A stretch of DNA of 64,000 bases, taken from Tectiglobus sp965224045 (lineage in GTDB: Bacteria > Pseudomonadota > Alphaproteobacteria > Rhizobiales > Hyphomicrobiaceae). Location of the stretch: NCBI GenBank assembly GCA_965224045.1, contig CBDCYD010000006.1, positions 62,001-126,000 on the forward strand. The letters are read 5' to 3'. The translations under genes and the position numbers were made by a program. Below the pieces are notes generated by a model. That model had not been told where the DNA came from. It made no database searches and saw only the letters and a list, made by a program, of their open reading frames with translations. This document shows, one piece after another, positions 31,445-40,998 of this stretch (position 1 is its first letter; each line of letters begins with the position of its first letter).

Positions 31445-33268
31445 ATGCAGAAAGAGTCTTCCGAACCCATCCTGAGTGCGGTTTTTGTGGACTACGACAA
31501 TGTTTACCTGTCGCTGAAGCGCAAAAGCGAGGAAGCCGCCAAGCGGTTCGCGAAGGATGCGAGCGCGTGGATCAGGGCAATTGCCAGCGGGTCCTTGATC
31601 ACGCCGACCAACTCGCTCAATACAGCGTTCGACCGGCGGCTGGTGATGAACCGCTGTTACGGCAACCCGGTTCCGCGGCGCAATACCTCCGACAACACGA
31701 CGGACATGAACTCGTTCGCCTTCGTGCGTCACCACTTTCTGCGGTCAGGGTTTGAGATCATCGACTGCCCGCCGCTGACGGCCCAACTCAAGAATTCGTC
31801 CGATATTCGCATGGTCATGGATATCCGCGACTATCTCGACCACAAGACGAACTTCGACGAGTTCATCATCCTGTCGAGCGACGCCGACTTCACGCCGGTG
31901 CTGCACCGGCTGCGTTCGCATGCCAAGCGCACCGTCATCTTTGCCAATGACAACACGGTCGCCCCCTATACCGCGCTGAGCGACGGCGAGGTACGCGAAG
32001 CGGATCTGATCGCGCATCTGCTCGGCGAGCGGATCGGCATGGATCAACGCACGCAGTTGCCGGCAAGCGAGGACACGATTGCCGCGCGCGAGCATATCAT
32101 CGAACAGGTCGTCCAGGGTGTCCTCGAGGCGGACGCACCGGTACCGCTTGAAGCGCTTGCCGAGCGCGCGATCCGGGTTCTCGGGCACGAGCGCACGGTT
32201 GGCGCCGGTTGGGCCGGAGCCGGCAGTTTCCGCGAACTGTTGATCGCAGAGCTGCCGGAGACGATCAAACTGACGGGCGAGCCGCCCTACCTGGCCTATG
32301 ATGCCGCGCGCGCGCTGCCGGCAACGCCGGCACCGACGTCTCAACCGCTGCTCTCCCAGCCCGCTCCGGCGCCGGAAGCTGCCCAGAAAACAAACCAACA
32401 ACCGCTGCAACACCGGACGCCGACCCCGGAGACGGCAACAGCCGCGGCCGAAGCGGTGGAACAGGCCCAACCACAGGCCACGGCCGCCACGGAAACGCAA
32501 CCGCTGCCGCAGATGCGCCAGCCAGAGCCGCAGCCGGCGGCCATCGCGCCCGAACAGGCCGCGTCGCAGCCCGAGCCGGCCCAGGCAGCCCAGGATCTTC
32601 ATCAATCGATCTCGCGCATTCATGCAGCCTGCGAGGCGCCGCCCTATTCACCGCCTGAATACAGGGCCCTGTTCGCAATCCTTGCGCAGGAGATCGGCGA
32701 GAACCAGCTGCAGGGCATCAAGACGCTGGAAAACGTTGCGCGACGGGCAGCGGACATCGGTATCAAGGTGACCCAGGCCGATGCGCGCTACGTTCTCGAT
32801 GCCGTGAGCGAGGAAGATCCCTGGCTCGACCAGGGCGCAAGCGCGCCGCTGTTTGCGTCGCGGTTCCGTAACTACGTGGTTAGCCGCTGCCAGGCACACG
32901 GCCTCAACCTGACCGCTGCGGAACTCGATCTGATCGACGCCTGGTTCGCTGCAACCCCGAAGCCTGAAGGTGCACCACTGGACCACGCGGCCCAGGCGCC
33001 GGCGGAACCGCCGACAGCCGCGCCCCAGCCGATCCAGCCGGCGGCCCACCAACAACCAGCGCCAATGCCTCAGGCGCCGGCGACGGCAAACCAGCAGCAG
33101 GGCCAGCCCGGCGGTCCGGACTGGTGGCGCACGGGCTCCTCGGCAGCGAATGCTGACGCTCAGGCAGCAGGCCATGTGCCTTTGACAAATATCCAACAAC
33201 CGGTAGATGGGCTCGAAGAGGAGCACGACGAACTTCCGAGGATTGTGCGCAGCCGCCTGCGCGGGTAG
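31445..33268 (+). CDS. NYN (PIN-like) nuclease domain protein with LOTUS-like region
   Basis: A 607-residue protein. Residues 10-200 form a NYN/LabA domain with acidic residues D16, D126, D146 and D148 (VFVDYDNV, MVMDIRDY, LSSDADFTPVL), the metal site of PIN-like RNases. Residues about 212-285 look like an OST-HTH/LOTUS winged helix (EHIIEQVVQGVLE...LPLEALAERAI). A 130-residue Pro/Gln/Ala-rich linker follows, then a conserved-looking helical domain at about 400-515 and a second Pro/Gln tail. GGGGG precedes the ATG. The gene stands alone. An RNA-processing or RNA-binding role is inferred from the domains. Confidence 0.82.
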   Translation: MQKESSEPILSAVFVDYDNVYLSLKRKSEEAAKRFAKDASAWIRAIASGSLITPTNSLNTAFDRRLVMNRCYGNPVPRRNTSDNTTDMNSFAFVRHHFLRSGFEIIDCPPLTAQLKNSSDIRMVMDIRDYLDHKTNFDEFIILSSDADFTPVLHRLRSHAKRTVIFANDNTVAPYTALSDGEVREADLIAHLLGERIGMDQRTQLPASEDTIAAREHIIEQVVQGVLEADAPVPLEALAERAIRVLGHERTVGAGWAGAGSFRELLIAELPETIKLTGEPPYLAYDAARALPATPAPTSQPLLSQPAPAPEAAQKTNQQPLQHRTPTPETATAAAEAVEQAQPQATAATETQPLPQMRQPEPQPAAIAPEQAASQPEPAQAAQDLHQSISRIHAACEAPPYSPPEYRALFAILAQEIGENQLQGIKTLENVARRAADIGIKVTQADARYVLDAVSEEDPWLDQGASAPLFASRFRNYVVSRCQAHGLNLTAAELDLIDAWFAATPKPEGAPLDHAAQAPAEPPTAAPQPIQPAAHQQPAPMPQAPATANQQQGQPGGPDWWRTGSSAANADAQAAGHVPLTNIQQPVDGLEEEHDELPRIVRSRLRG

Positions 33269-33353
33269 CCCCGCGGAGGTGCCCGTGCCCTGCCGGATTA
33301 ACACGGCGCCGGCACCGCGGGCCTGATAGCCGAGCGACAATCGCTGCAACAAA

Positions 33354-33390
33354 AAGGCGCCCGATCGACCGGCCGGGCGCCTTATTGTTG
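33354..33390. terminator. Bidirectional terminator between the NYN gene and phaB
   Basis: AAGGCGCCCG and CGGGCGCCTT form a 10-bp stem around GATCGACCGG, with AAAAA on the left and TTATTGTTGTT on the right. It sits between two convergent genes and can stop both. Confidence 0.82.
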
Positions 33391-33449
33391 TTCAACCACC
33401 AATTGCCGCAAGACGGCGGGCAGCCCCGCCCTAAACGCTCGAAGGGCGC

Positions 33450-34175
33450 CTACAGCATGTACTGGCCGCCGTTTGCCGATATCGTCGCGCCGGTAATGAA
33501 GCCGGCATCGTCCGATGCGAGAAACGCCACGCAGCGCGCGATTTCGTCCGGCTCACCGAGGCGGCCCACCGGAATGTGCGGAAGAATGCTCTTTTCCAAC
33601 ACGTCCTGCGGGACCGCGCGAACCATTTCCGTGCCGATGTAGCCCGGGCAAATGGCGTTGACCGTGATGCCCTTGCGCGCGCCTTCCTGAGCCAGCGCCT
33701 TTGTAAAGCCGATGTCACCGGCCTTGGCGGCCGAGTAGTTGGCCTGGCCGACCTGGCCTTTCTGGCCGTTGATCGAGGAGATATTGATAATGCGGCCGAA
33801 GCCGCGGTCACGCATGCCTTCCCAGACCGGGCGGGACATATTGAACAGACCGGACAGGTTGGTGTTGATCACCTCGTCCCACTGCGTCTTGTCCATGCGA
33901 TGGAACATACCGTCCCGGGTGATGCCGGCGTTGTTGACGAGGACGTCGACCGGACCAATGTCGGCTTCGACCTTGGCGATGCCGGCCGCACAGGCGTCGA
34001 AGTCGGCGACCGACCATTTGTAGACGGGAATGCCCGTCTCGGACTGGAATTTCTGGGCGGCTTCATCGTTGCCCGCGTAGTTTGCGGCGACGCGGTATCC
34101 CTTGTTTTTCAATTCGATGGAAATCGCTTCACCAATACCGCGGGTGCCGCCGGTGACCAGGGCAACTCGAGACAT
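33450..34175 (-). CDS. phaB: Acetoacetyl-CoA reductase
   Basis: A 241-residue SDR matching PhaB closely: TGGTRGIGEAISIELKNKGY for NADPH, NNAGITRD at 81-88, Ser134 in NISSINGQKGQ, and Y147/K151 in QANYSAAKAG. It reduces acetoacetyl-CoA to (R)-3-hydroxybutyryl-CoA for polyhydroxybutyrate. It follows phaA on the same strand with a 114-bp gap, the standard phaAB order, and ends at a bidirectional terminator. The polymerase gene phaC is not in the window. Confidence 0.95.
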   Translation of the reverse strand: MSRVALVTGGTRGIGEAISIELKNKGYRVAANYAGNDEAAQKFQSETGIPVYKWSVADFDACAAGIAKVEADIGPVDVLVNNAGITRDGMFHRMDKTQWDEVINTNLSGLFNMSRPVWEGMRDRGFGRIINISSINGQKGQVGQANYSAAKAGDIGFTKALAQEGARKGITVNAICPGYIGTEMVRAVPQDVLEKSILPHIPVGRLGEPDEIARCVAFLASDDAGFITGATISANGGQYML

Positions 34176-34289
34176 GAACTTCTCCTTGGTTTTAGACGTT
34201 TGGGCCTGCGCTGGTAGCGTCGGTCAGTTTCGGCAGGCGGCACTGCAATGACATTCAAGCGCCGCCCGCTACACGATCAAGTGCGGACG

Positions 34290-35480
34290 TCAGTCGCGTT
34301 CGACACACATCGCGACGCCCATGCCGCCGCCAATGCACAGCGTCGCCAGACCCTTCTTTGCGTCGCGGCGCTGCATTTCAAACAGCAGCGTATTGAGAAC
34401 CCGCGCACCCGACGCGCCGATCGGATGACCAATGGCAATCGCACCACCGTTGACGTTGACGTTCTCGGTGTTCCAGCCGAGGCCCTTGTTGACCGCGCAG
34501 GCCTGGGCCGCAAATGCTTCGTTGGCTTCGATCAGGTCGAGGTCGTCGACGCTCCAGCCGGCGCGCTCGAGGGCCTTCTTGGATGCGGGAATCGGGCCGG
34601 TGCCCATGATCGACGGATCGAGACCGGCGTGGCCCCATGAAACGATCCGCGCCAGCGGCTGGATGCCACGCTTATCCGCCTCCGCCGCACTCATGAGGAC
34701 GACGGCGGCTGCGCCGTCGTTGATGCCGGACGCATTACCCGCGGTCACCGTGCCCTCGTTGCGGTCGAACGCAGGGCGCAGCTTGGCGAGACTTTCCGTC
34801 GTGACGCCTTCCTTGATGTATTCATCGGCATCGACGACGACCTCGCCCTTGCGGGTCTTGACAGTCACCGGCGTGATCTCGTCCTTGAACTTACCGGCTT
34901 TCTGCGCCGCCTCGGCCTTGTTCTGCGATGCGGCGGCGAACGCATCCTGTTCTTCGCGCGTAATCTGCCACTGACGGGCGACGTTTTCAGCCGTGTTGCC
35001 CATGTGATAGCCGTTGAACGCGTCGATCAGGCCGTCACGCAGCATCGAGTCGATGAACTTAACGTCGCCCATCTTGGTGCCGTCGCGCATGTGTGCGACG
35101 TGCGGGGCCATGCTCATGTTTTCCTGGCCGCCCGCAACGACGACGCTCGACGAGCCGTCGACGATCTGCTGGGCACCGAGCGCGACGGCCCGCAGGCCGG
35201 AACCGCAAAGCTGGTTCATGCCCCAGGCCGGTGCCTCGACCGGGATCCCGGCACCAAGCGATGCCTGGCGGGCAGGGTTCTGGCCCATGCCGGCCGCAAG
35301 GATCTGGCCCATGATGACTTCGGATACATCCCCGACTTCGACGTTGGCGCGGTCCAATGCGGCCTTGATCGCCGTCGCGCCGAGTTCGTGCGCCGGCACG
35401 TTGGCGAATGCACCGTTGAACGATCCGACCGGGGTCCGGGCCGCACCTGCAATGACGATGGTATTCTCTGACTGGCTCAT
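34290..35480 (-). CDS. phaA: Acetyl-CoA acetyltransferase (beta-ketothiolase)
   Basis: A 396-residue thiolase. The nucleophile is C92 in NQLCGSGLRAVALGA; the second active site shows GHPIGASGAR and CIGGGMGVAMC. It condenses two acetyl-CoA to acetoacetyl-CoA. GAGGAGAG before the ATG at 35480 sets the start; the open frame to 35579 is an artefact. It heads a phaA-phaB operon and diverges from phaR. A role in ketone or fatty-acid breakdown is possible too, as the reaction is reversible. Confidence 0.95.
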   Translation of the reverse strand: MSQSENTIVIAGAARTPVGSFNGAFANVPAHELGATAIKAALDRANVEVGDVSEVIMGQILAAGMGQNPARQASLGAGIPVEAPAWGMNQLCGSGLRAVALGAQQIVDGSSSVVVAGGQENMSMAPHVAHMRDGTKMGDVKFIDSMLRDGLIDAFNGYHMGNTAENVARQWQITREEQDAFAAASQNKAEAAQKAGKFKDEITPVTVKTRKGEVVVDADEYIKEGVTTESLAKLRPAFDRNEGTVTAGNASGINDGAAAVVLMSAAEADKRGIQPLARIVSWGHAGLDPSIMGTGPIPASKKALERAGWSVDDLDLIEANEAFAAQACAVNKGLGWNTENVNVNGGAIAIGHPIGASGARVLNTLLFEMQRRDAKKGLATLCIGGGMGVAMCVERD

Positions 35481-35774
35481 GCGCTCTCTCCTCAATCGGC
35501 AGCGGTCGGGTTGCCGCCCCCGGTTCACGTCGTTACTCGAAATCCGCTCGTCCCAATCGTGCGCTACGGACGAGGCCACGGTGCGAAAATGCGACTATCA
35601 CCTAGCAGTCTGCTGCATCCGCGACAATCAGGCTTTCGGTGGAGGCAGTCGATCTGCGCCGTGGTCTGATGACAAAACGTTTGGCTCGTTCGGGTCTTGG
35701 CTGATACTATTCCGCACTGCAGCAAATGCAATCAATGCGATGCAGCGACACAATTGGTGAGGATCGCGCAGCCA

Positions 35775-36497
35775 ATGGCGGACCAGGACCAGAACACAGC
35801 CGACGCGACGCAGCCGGTCGTGATCAAGAAATACGCCAATCGTCGCCTCTACAATACGGAGACGAGCGCCTACGTGACGCTCGACGATCTGGCCGGAATG
35901 GTCAGGTCGGATCGGGATTTCGTCGTGCGTGACGCCAAGACGGGTGATGATCTCACGCATTCGGTGCTGACCCAGATCATCGTCGAGCAGGAAGCCAAGT
36001 CCGGTTCTCCGACGTTGCTGCCCATTCCCTTCCTGCGCCAGCTCATCCGCTATTACGACGACAGCATCGCCAAGATGGTGCCGAGCTATCTGCAGTTCTC
36101 GATGGCGGCTCTGGCCAAGGAGCACGAGCGTTATCGCAAGCAATTTACCAACTGGGGACCGAACGCGTTCGAAGCCTATCAGGAGCAGGCGCGCAAGAAT
36201 CTGGCGCTGTTCGAGAGGGCTATGGCGATGTGGACGCCGAATATGGGCGAGACCGGCAAGGACCACGGTGGCGCAGGGCAGACCCGCAACGGCGCCGACG
36301 AGCCGGACGCCAGTGAGTTGGGCGCCAGTGAGTTGGGCGCCAGTGAGCCGGGCGCCGGCGATCAGCCGCCAACAGACATGTCGGAAAAATCCGATGGTGC
36401 CACCCCGGATCAGCCGTTGTCGGAGATCGATCAGCTGAAGGCGGAGCTGGCAGCGATGCAGGCCAAGATCGAGCGGATTTCACGCACCTCCGACTAA
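35775..36497 (+). CDS. phaR: Polyhydroxyalkanoate synthesis repressor
   Basis: A 240-residue PhaR. The N-terminal DNA-binding domain reads VIKKYANRRLYNTETSAYVT and the adjacent PHB-accumulation domain continues to about residue 130. The C-terminal third is acidic, with a small tandem repeat ASELGASELGASEPGAG. A terminal coiled coil (QLKAELAAMQAKIERI) follows. PhaR binds PHB granules and phasin or pha promoters and relieves repression when polymer forms. It is divergent from phaA, so the gap between them may hold its operator. Confidence 0.92.
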   Translation: MADQDQNTADATQPVVIKKYANRRLYNTETSAYVTLDDLAGMVRSDRDFVVRDAKTGDDLTHSVLTQIIVEQEAKSGSPTLLPIPFLRQLIRYYDDSIAKMVPSYLQFSMAALAKEHERYRKQFTNWGPNAFEAYQEQARKNLALFERAMAMWTPNMGETGKDHGGAGQTRNGADEPDASELGASELGASEPGAGDQPPTDMSEKSDGATPDQPLSEIDQLKAELAAMQAKIERISRTSD

Positions 36498-36549
36498 GCG
36501 CGGCAGGCCTGACAAGTTACAAGACCAGGCAGGGCGCCAACCCGGCGGA

Positions 36550-37554
36550 TCACCGCGGGCTGCAATCGTCGTTATGGGCTGCGAGGAGTTGCGGTCCGCC
36601 GAGGTGAAAACCCTGCACATAGTCAATTCCGAGCTCCGTCACGATTTGCGCGCCCTCGGCATCGACGACCCATTCGGCGACGGTCTTGATCCCGAGTTGC
36701 CGGGCAAGCGCCACAATCGCACCGACAAAGGCGCGATCCGTTTCGTTGCGCGCGATATCGCGCACGAACTGGCCGTCGATCTTGACGATGTCGAGAGCAA
36801 GCGTGGTGAGGCTGTCGAACGACGTATATCCCGCGCCGAAGTCATCGAGGGCGATCCGGCAGCCGAGCGCCCTGACGTTGTCGACGAAAGTCATCGTCCG
36901 GCGCAGGTCCTCTATTTTCGAGGTTTCGGTGATTTCGATGATCAGCCGATTGGCGACGTGGGGCACGCGACGCACATCGGAGCGCAGCATTGCAAGCCAT
37001 TCCGGATCGGCACACGTCAAAGCGGAAACGTTGATCGACATGCGCAGGCCGGGCGAGCGCGCGAGAACGTCGAGTGTCAGTCTGAGCGAGCGGCGATCGA
37101 TCTCGTGAACCTGGCCGGTGCGTTCGGCAGCACGGATCTGTGCTGCGGCCGAGGCCCATTGGCCATCGAGACCCTTGAGCCGCATCAGCCCTTCAAAGAA
37201 CGCCGTATGGCCGGTGCGAACGTCGATCACGGGTTGCAGTGCAAGTTGCATGCGGTTGCGGCTCAAGGCGGCGCCGATGTCGGCGGTCTGCCTGGCGCGA
37301 TTGTCACTTGCGGATCCATCCGTCGCATCGTCACTTGCCGTCGCATCGTCACTTGAATGGAAGGGCGCACTGCCATGGCGGCGGCGCGCGGCAGCCAGCG
37401 CCTCACTCGCCGCTCGCAGGCTTGGGACTTCCGCCAGGCACCTGGAACGGCAGGCGGGAGGTTCGAGCCGGTAGCCCGCTTCAGAGTCGATCGGTCGGGT
37501 CCGGTGGCCTCGATGCATGACCCGTCGTTGGGCTGAAAGAATGGCTGAAGTCAC
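36550..37554 (-). CDS. EAL-domain cyclic-di-GMP phosphodiesterase
   Basis: Up to 334 residues. The EAL domain covers about residues 95-330 and keeps most catalytic residues: E in FFEGLMRL (EGL instead of EAL), N in INVSA, E in IIEITET, DD in ALDDFGAGYTSF, K in IVKIDG, E in VAEWVVDAE and Q in YVQGFHLGG. It would hydrolyse c-di-GMP to pGpG. The N-terminal 90 residues are Arg/Ala/Asp-rich with small repeats and no signal or sensory domain; the true start may be downstream. It is convergent with phaR. Confidence 0.85.
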   Translation of the reverse strand: MTSAILSAQRRVMHRGHRTRPIDSEAGYRLEPPACRSRCLAEVPSLRAASEALAAARRRHGSAPFHSSDDATASDDATDGSASDNRARQTADIGAALSRNRMQLALQPVIDVRTGHTAFFEGLMRLKGLDGQWASAAAQIRAAERTGQVHEIDRRSLRLTLDVLARSPGLRMSINVSALTCADPEWLAMLRSDVRRVPHVANRLIIEITETSKIEDLRRTMTFVDNVRALGCRIALDDFGAGYTSFDSLTTLALDIVKIDGQFVRDIARNETDRAFVGAIVALARQLGIKTVAEWVVDAEGAQIVTELGIDYVQGFHLGGPQLLAAHNDDCSPR

Positions 37555-37856
37555 GATCTTTCCAATCGAGGAACGGTGAAATCCAGCTTGATTGCCGGTT
37601 CGACCGGCTGCGATCCATTTGTCAGGCTAATGTACAATATTTAACAACAGCTGAAATGCGCGGTGCGTGCGACGGCGGTCCGGCGCGCCTGCGAGCCAGC
37701 GCCGAAAAACCGTGCCGAGGCGCCGGCATCGGCACCCGCCGCATAAAGTTGCATGTGTGCGCTGCCACGCGTTTTGCCGCACGTTGCGCTTGCAACCGCG
37801 CGCGGCCCGCAGCTGGCGCAGGGAACCGATTGCGGCCGGCCGCGGCCTTGACGACC

Positions 37857-38267
37857 CTATCCGCCGATGGAGAGGTCGCGCCGTGCGACGCGAATACCGA
37901 TCGTGTAACCGGCGATGACGTCGATGAGCGTTGCCACGACGATGAAGAAGAACACCGATGTCTGGGCCTGGCGCACCATCAGGAATTCGATCAGGCAGAC
38001 GATGAAGACCAGCATCGACAGACCGTGGTCGAGCAGCGACGTGCTCGAGGTGTAGGTCGCCTTGAGGAGTTCGAAGAACAGCAGGACCAAAAGGGCAAAG
38101 ATAATCAGGTCGCCCGTCGAAAACGTCCAAATATGACCGCTCAGCATGGGAATGCTCAGGACGACCTGGCGCAGGATATCGTCCGGATTGTCGCCACCAC
38201 CGATCAGGACGATGACGTTGTAGACAAGAAAGACGAAGAGCAGCAGGGGTATCGCTCTGATCGACAT
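37857..38267 (-). CDS. Four-helix membrane protein of unknown function
   Basis: A 136-residue protein with four hydrophobic segments at about 4-24, 51-67, 78-97 and 103-123. The last segment is followed by GIRVARRDLSIGG. A polar loop after segment 1 reads GGGDNPDDILRQV. I do not recognise the family. The basic C-terminus suggests it faces the cytoplasm. It lies downstream of rpmF on the same strand. Confidence 0.68.
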   Translation of the reverse strand: MSIRAIPLLLFVFLVYNVIVLIGGGDNPDDILRQVVLSIPMLSGHIWTFSTGDLIIFALLVLLFFELLKATYTSSTSLLDHGLSMLVFIVCLIEFLMVRQAQTSVFFFIVVATLIDVIAGYTIGIRVARRDLSIGG

Positions 38268-38357
38268 ATTCCACCTCTGGATTAATCAATCTTGATGTTT
38301 CGTAATGCGCGATTGTGGCATCGCATGAGCTCGAACCCGGGCGCCCCGGCAAAGGTT

Positions 38358-38543
38358 TTATGCATCGTCCTGCGGCTCGAGGATCTGGCGGCCGCGGTAC
38401 TTGCCGGTCTTGAGATCGATATGATGGGGCCGGCGACGCTCGCCGCTGTCCTTGTCTTCGATATAGCTCGGCGATTTCAGCGCATCCGTGGAACGGCGAA
38501 ATCCGCGTTTCATCGGGCTAACTTTTCGCTTCGGAACTGCCAT
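38358..38543 (-). CDS. rpmF: 50S ribosomal protein L32
   Basis: A 61-residue basic protein, MAVPKRKVSPMKRGFRRSTD at the start and HHIDLKTGKYRGRQIL near the end, the alphaproteobacterial L32 pattern without zinc cysteines. The frame opens at 38627, but the ATG at 38543 is the conserved start. It is followed in minus orientation by the small membrane protein and preceded by mtgA. Confidence 0.95.
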   Translation of the reverse strand: MAVPKRKVSPMKRGFRRSTDALKSPSYIEDKDSGERRRPHHIDLKTGKYRGRQILEPQDDA

Positions 38544-38767
38544 TTTCGCTTCTCTTCCGGATATTTGTCTTCGTCTGCGCTCGTCACACCCACGGCAGAC
38601 GGAGGCCCGGGACGGACCTGTCGGCACGCGGGATGGCGCAGGCGGTCGAGGTTATACAAGCTTTCCCTAACCAATAGGCGCATGATGGGCCGCCGCAACG
38701 GTCCAACATGCGCCCACGGCATTTGATCGCGCAGCTTATAACGACATTTTCCGGCGTTGACCAGCCG

Positions 38768-39562
38768 TTACTGCATTGCGGGGATGCATTCCGCCGGATT
38801 GGCAAATCGCCTGGCGCGCTGTCGCACGGTGCGGGCGGTGCGCCGGGTTTTGGGGCCCGGGCGGCCGGCACGCCGGACTTTGGGGTTGGGCAGGGCCGCC
38901 GCCAGGAGCGCGGCCTGGGCGGCAGACAACCGAGACGCGGAGCGCCGGAAATGATGGCGTGCGGCTTGTTCTGCGCCAAACACACCCGGCGCCCACTCGG
39001 CGATGTTGAGGTAGACCTCAAGTATGCGCCGCTTGGTCCAGACCACCTCCATCACCGGCGCAACGATCAGCTCGGCGCCCTTGCGCGCAAGACTGCGCTC
39101 GCGCCACAGGAACAGGTTCTTGACCACCTGCATGGTGATGGTACTGGCGCCCGGAACGTCGAGGCTGCGGCGGCGCTGCGCATTTTGAATGGCGGAGCGG
39201 AGCTCAGCGAAAGCAATGCCGTGGTGGCGGCAGAACCCGGCGTCCTCGGAGGCGATGACGGCGCGCACCAGCGCCGGGGACATGCGTTCCAGCGGCACCC
39301 AGGTCTGCGCAACGCTACCGCCGGCCAGTTGGTAGCGGAGCATGAAGGCAGATGTCGGCGGGTCAATGAAGCGCAGCGTAAACAGCACCGCGGTGACGGC
39401 GATGGCTGCGGCAGCGGTCGCAGCGGCGAGCCACACGGTCCCGTGATAGAGAGCCGCGGGAATGCAGCCTAGAACGGTGCCGTGCAGGCGTGGCTCGAAA
39501 TTGCGCGTGGGACTTGGCAACGGTGGCGATCCGGCGGGTGGCTTGGCTCCTATGTTGACCAT
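38768..39562 (-). CDS. mtgA: Monofunctional biosynthetic peptidoglycan transglycosylase
   Basis: A 264-residue family-51 glycosyltransferase. One membrane anchor lies at about 45-67. The catalytic Glu is in VIASEDAGFCRHHGI, and STITMQVVKNLFLWRERS and RILEVYLNIAEW are the other family signatures. It polymerises lipid II into glycan strands at the outer face of the inner membrane. The C-terminus has an unusual basic extension (RRAGRPGPKTRRTARTVRQR). The mtgA-rpmF order is common in alphaproteobacteria. Confidence 0.92.
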   Translation of the reverse strand: MVNIGAKPPAGSPPLPSPTRNFEPRLHGTVLGCIPAALYHGTVWLAAATAAAAIAVTAVLFTLRFIDPPTSAFMLRYQLAGGSVAQTWVPLERMSPALVRAVIASEDAGFCRHHGIAFAELRSAIQNAQRRRSLDVPGASTITMQVVKNLFLWRERSLARKGAELIVAPVMEVVWTKRRILEVYLNIAEWAPGVFGAEQAARHHFRRSASRLSAAQAALLAAALPNPKVRRAGRPGPKTRRTARTVRQRARRFANPAECIPAMQ

Positions 39563-39738
39563 GGCTGGCGCGTCGCGACAAGACGCGGCAAGATGCTACA
39601 GGAGATGCAACCGCACACATGTGCCGGCGAGACCCGGTCCGGCCGCCATGCGGCACCTGTCAGGAATTGACATCGCTTTCGGCGGCAGGATGTTCTGCTA
39701 GTCTGTGCAGCAAGCCGCCGGCGACCAACGCAGTCAAG

Positions 39739-40656
39739 ATGACCCAGCCCACTACTCCCGACGCCTTTATGCAACGCCTGGCCGCCGATGCGGCGGCACT
39801 CGAAACGGTCCTGGAGCGCGAGATCGCCGGTGCAGTGCACATCCCCCGGCGCCTGCGGGACGGGATGCTGCATGCAACGCTGGCGGGCGGCAAGCGGTTG
39901 CGGCCATTTCTCGTGATGGAGTCGGCGGGCCTGTTCGGCCTGGCGCGAGAACGCGCCATTACCGCTGCCGCAGCACTCGAGTGCATCCATTGCTATTCGC
40001 TGGTGCACGATGACCTGCCGGCCATGGACAACGACCGGCTGCGCCGCGGCAAACCGACGGTGTGGGCGGAATTCGACGAGTGGACGGCAATCCTGGTTGG
40101 CGACGGCCTCTTGACGTTCGCATTCGAATTGTTGGCGCGCGAGGCGGCGCATCCTGAAGCGGCGGTTCGCAACGACCTGGTTGCCTGTCTCGCGCGGGCT
40201 GCCGGCCCGGCCGGCATGGTCGGCGGGCAATGCCTCGATCTTGAGAGCGAAAAGCTGAATGTCCCTGCCGCACCGGATGTCGCCTACGTGCGCCACATGC
40301 AGTCTCTGAAGACCGGTGCCCTGTTGCGCTTTGCATGTGAGGCCGGCGCCATCATCGCGCAGGCGACGCCCGAGGCGCGCGCCGCGCTCGCCCGGTTCGG
40401 TGACCAGATCGGTTTCGCGTTTCAGATCGCCGACGACATTCTCGATGCAGCCGGAAAACCGGAGATCGTCGGCAAGGCAACCGGCAAGGACGGCGCGCTC
40501 GGCAAGGCGACGCTGGTCGAGTTGCTGGGCCTCGAAGCAGCACGCAAGCAGTTGCGCGACGTCGAGAGCGCAGCACTTGATACGCTGACCCCGTTCGGTG
40601 CGCGTGCCGACGGGCTGCGCGCTGCAACGCGCTTCATCGTGGCACGCGAACACTGA
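39739..40656 (+). CDS. ispA: Polyprenyl (farnesyl/geranylgeranyl) diphosphate synthase
   Basis: A 305-residue prenyltransferase. The first Asp-rich motif is DDLPAMDND within CYSLVHDDLPAMDNDRLRRG and the second is IADDILDAAG. LKTGALLRFACEAGAI lies between them. It elongates isopentenyl diphosphate into farnesyl or longer diphosphate for quinones, hopanoids or carotenoids. The frame is open to 39619, but the ATG at 39739 starts the conserved part. It is divergent from mtgA. Confidence 0.92.
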   Translation: MTQPTTPDAFMQRLAADAAALETVLEREIAGAVHIPRRLRDGMLHATLAGGKRLRPFLVMESAGLFGLARERAITAAAALECIHCYSLVHDDLPAMDNDRLRRGKPTVWAEFDEWTAILVGDGLLTFAFELLAREAAHPEAAVRNDLVACLARAAGPAGMVGGQCLDLESEKLNVPAAPDVAYVRHMQSLKTGALLRFACEAGAIIAQATPEARAALARFGDQIGFAFQIADDILDAAGKPEIVGKATGKDGALGKATLVELLGLEAARKQLRDVESAALDTLTPFGARADGLRAATRFIVAREH

Positions 40657-40850
40657 GCGGCGCGCGGCAACGACCGTCCTGCAAAGGAACGGGAAAACAC
40701 CCGAGTTCTCGTGCCGGAATGACGCTTGTCGCGGAGGCGAACGTTGCGGGCATGGCGCCCGTCAACATGTCAGCGGAACACGATAAATGTTTGTGACGCA
40801 TCACCGCGAACCGCGCATGCCGGCGCATACTTCGGATCCGAATTACGACT

Positions 40851-40978
40851 GATGGATCAATTCCGCCTTGGGCGGAATCGCCTCGCCGGCCCGCTTGCCT
40901 CCCGACCGCCCGATACAATGATGCCGTGGGTGGTCGGGAGGGAGAGCGGGATGGTTTCAGCTCAACCCGAAAGACTAA
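40851..40978. repeat. Dispersed palindromic repeat, module E
   Basis: TTCCGCCTTGGGCGGAA, then CCCGCTTGCCTCCCGACCGC and its inverted partner, then GGTTTCAGCTCAACCCGAAA. This copy is in the opposite orientation to those at 2716 and 41832. It sits between ispA and the DUF3833 gene. The half family-F unit ACACCCGAGTTCTCGTGCCG precedes it at about 40690. Confidence 0.8.
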
Positions 40979-40998
40979 AATCGCCGCAGAGCGCAGCG

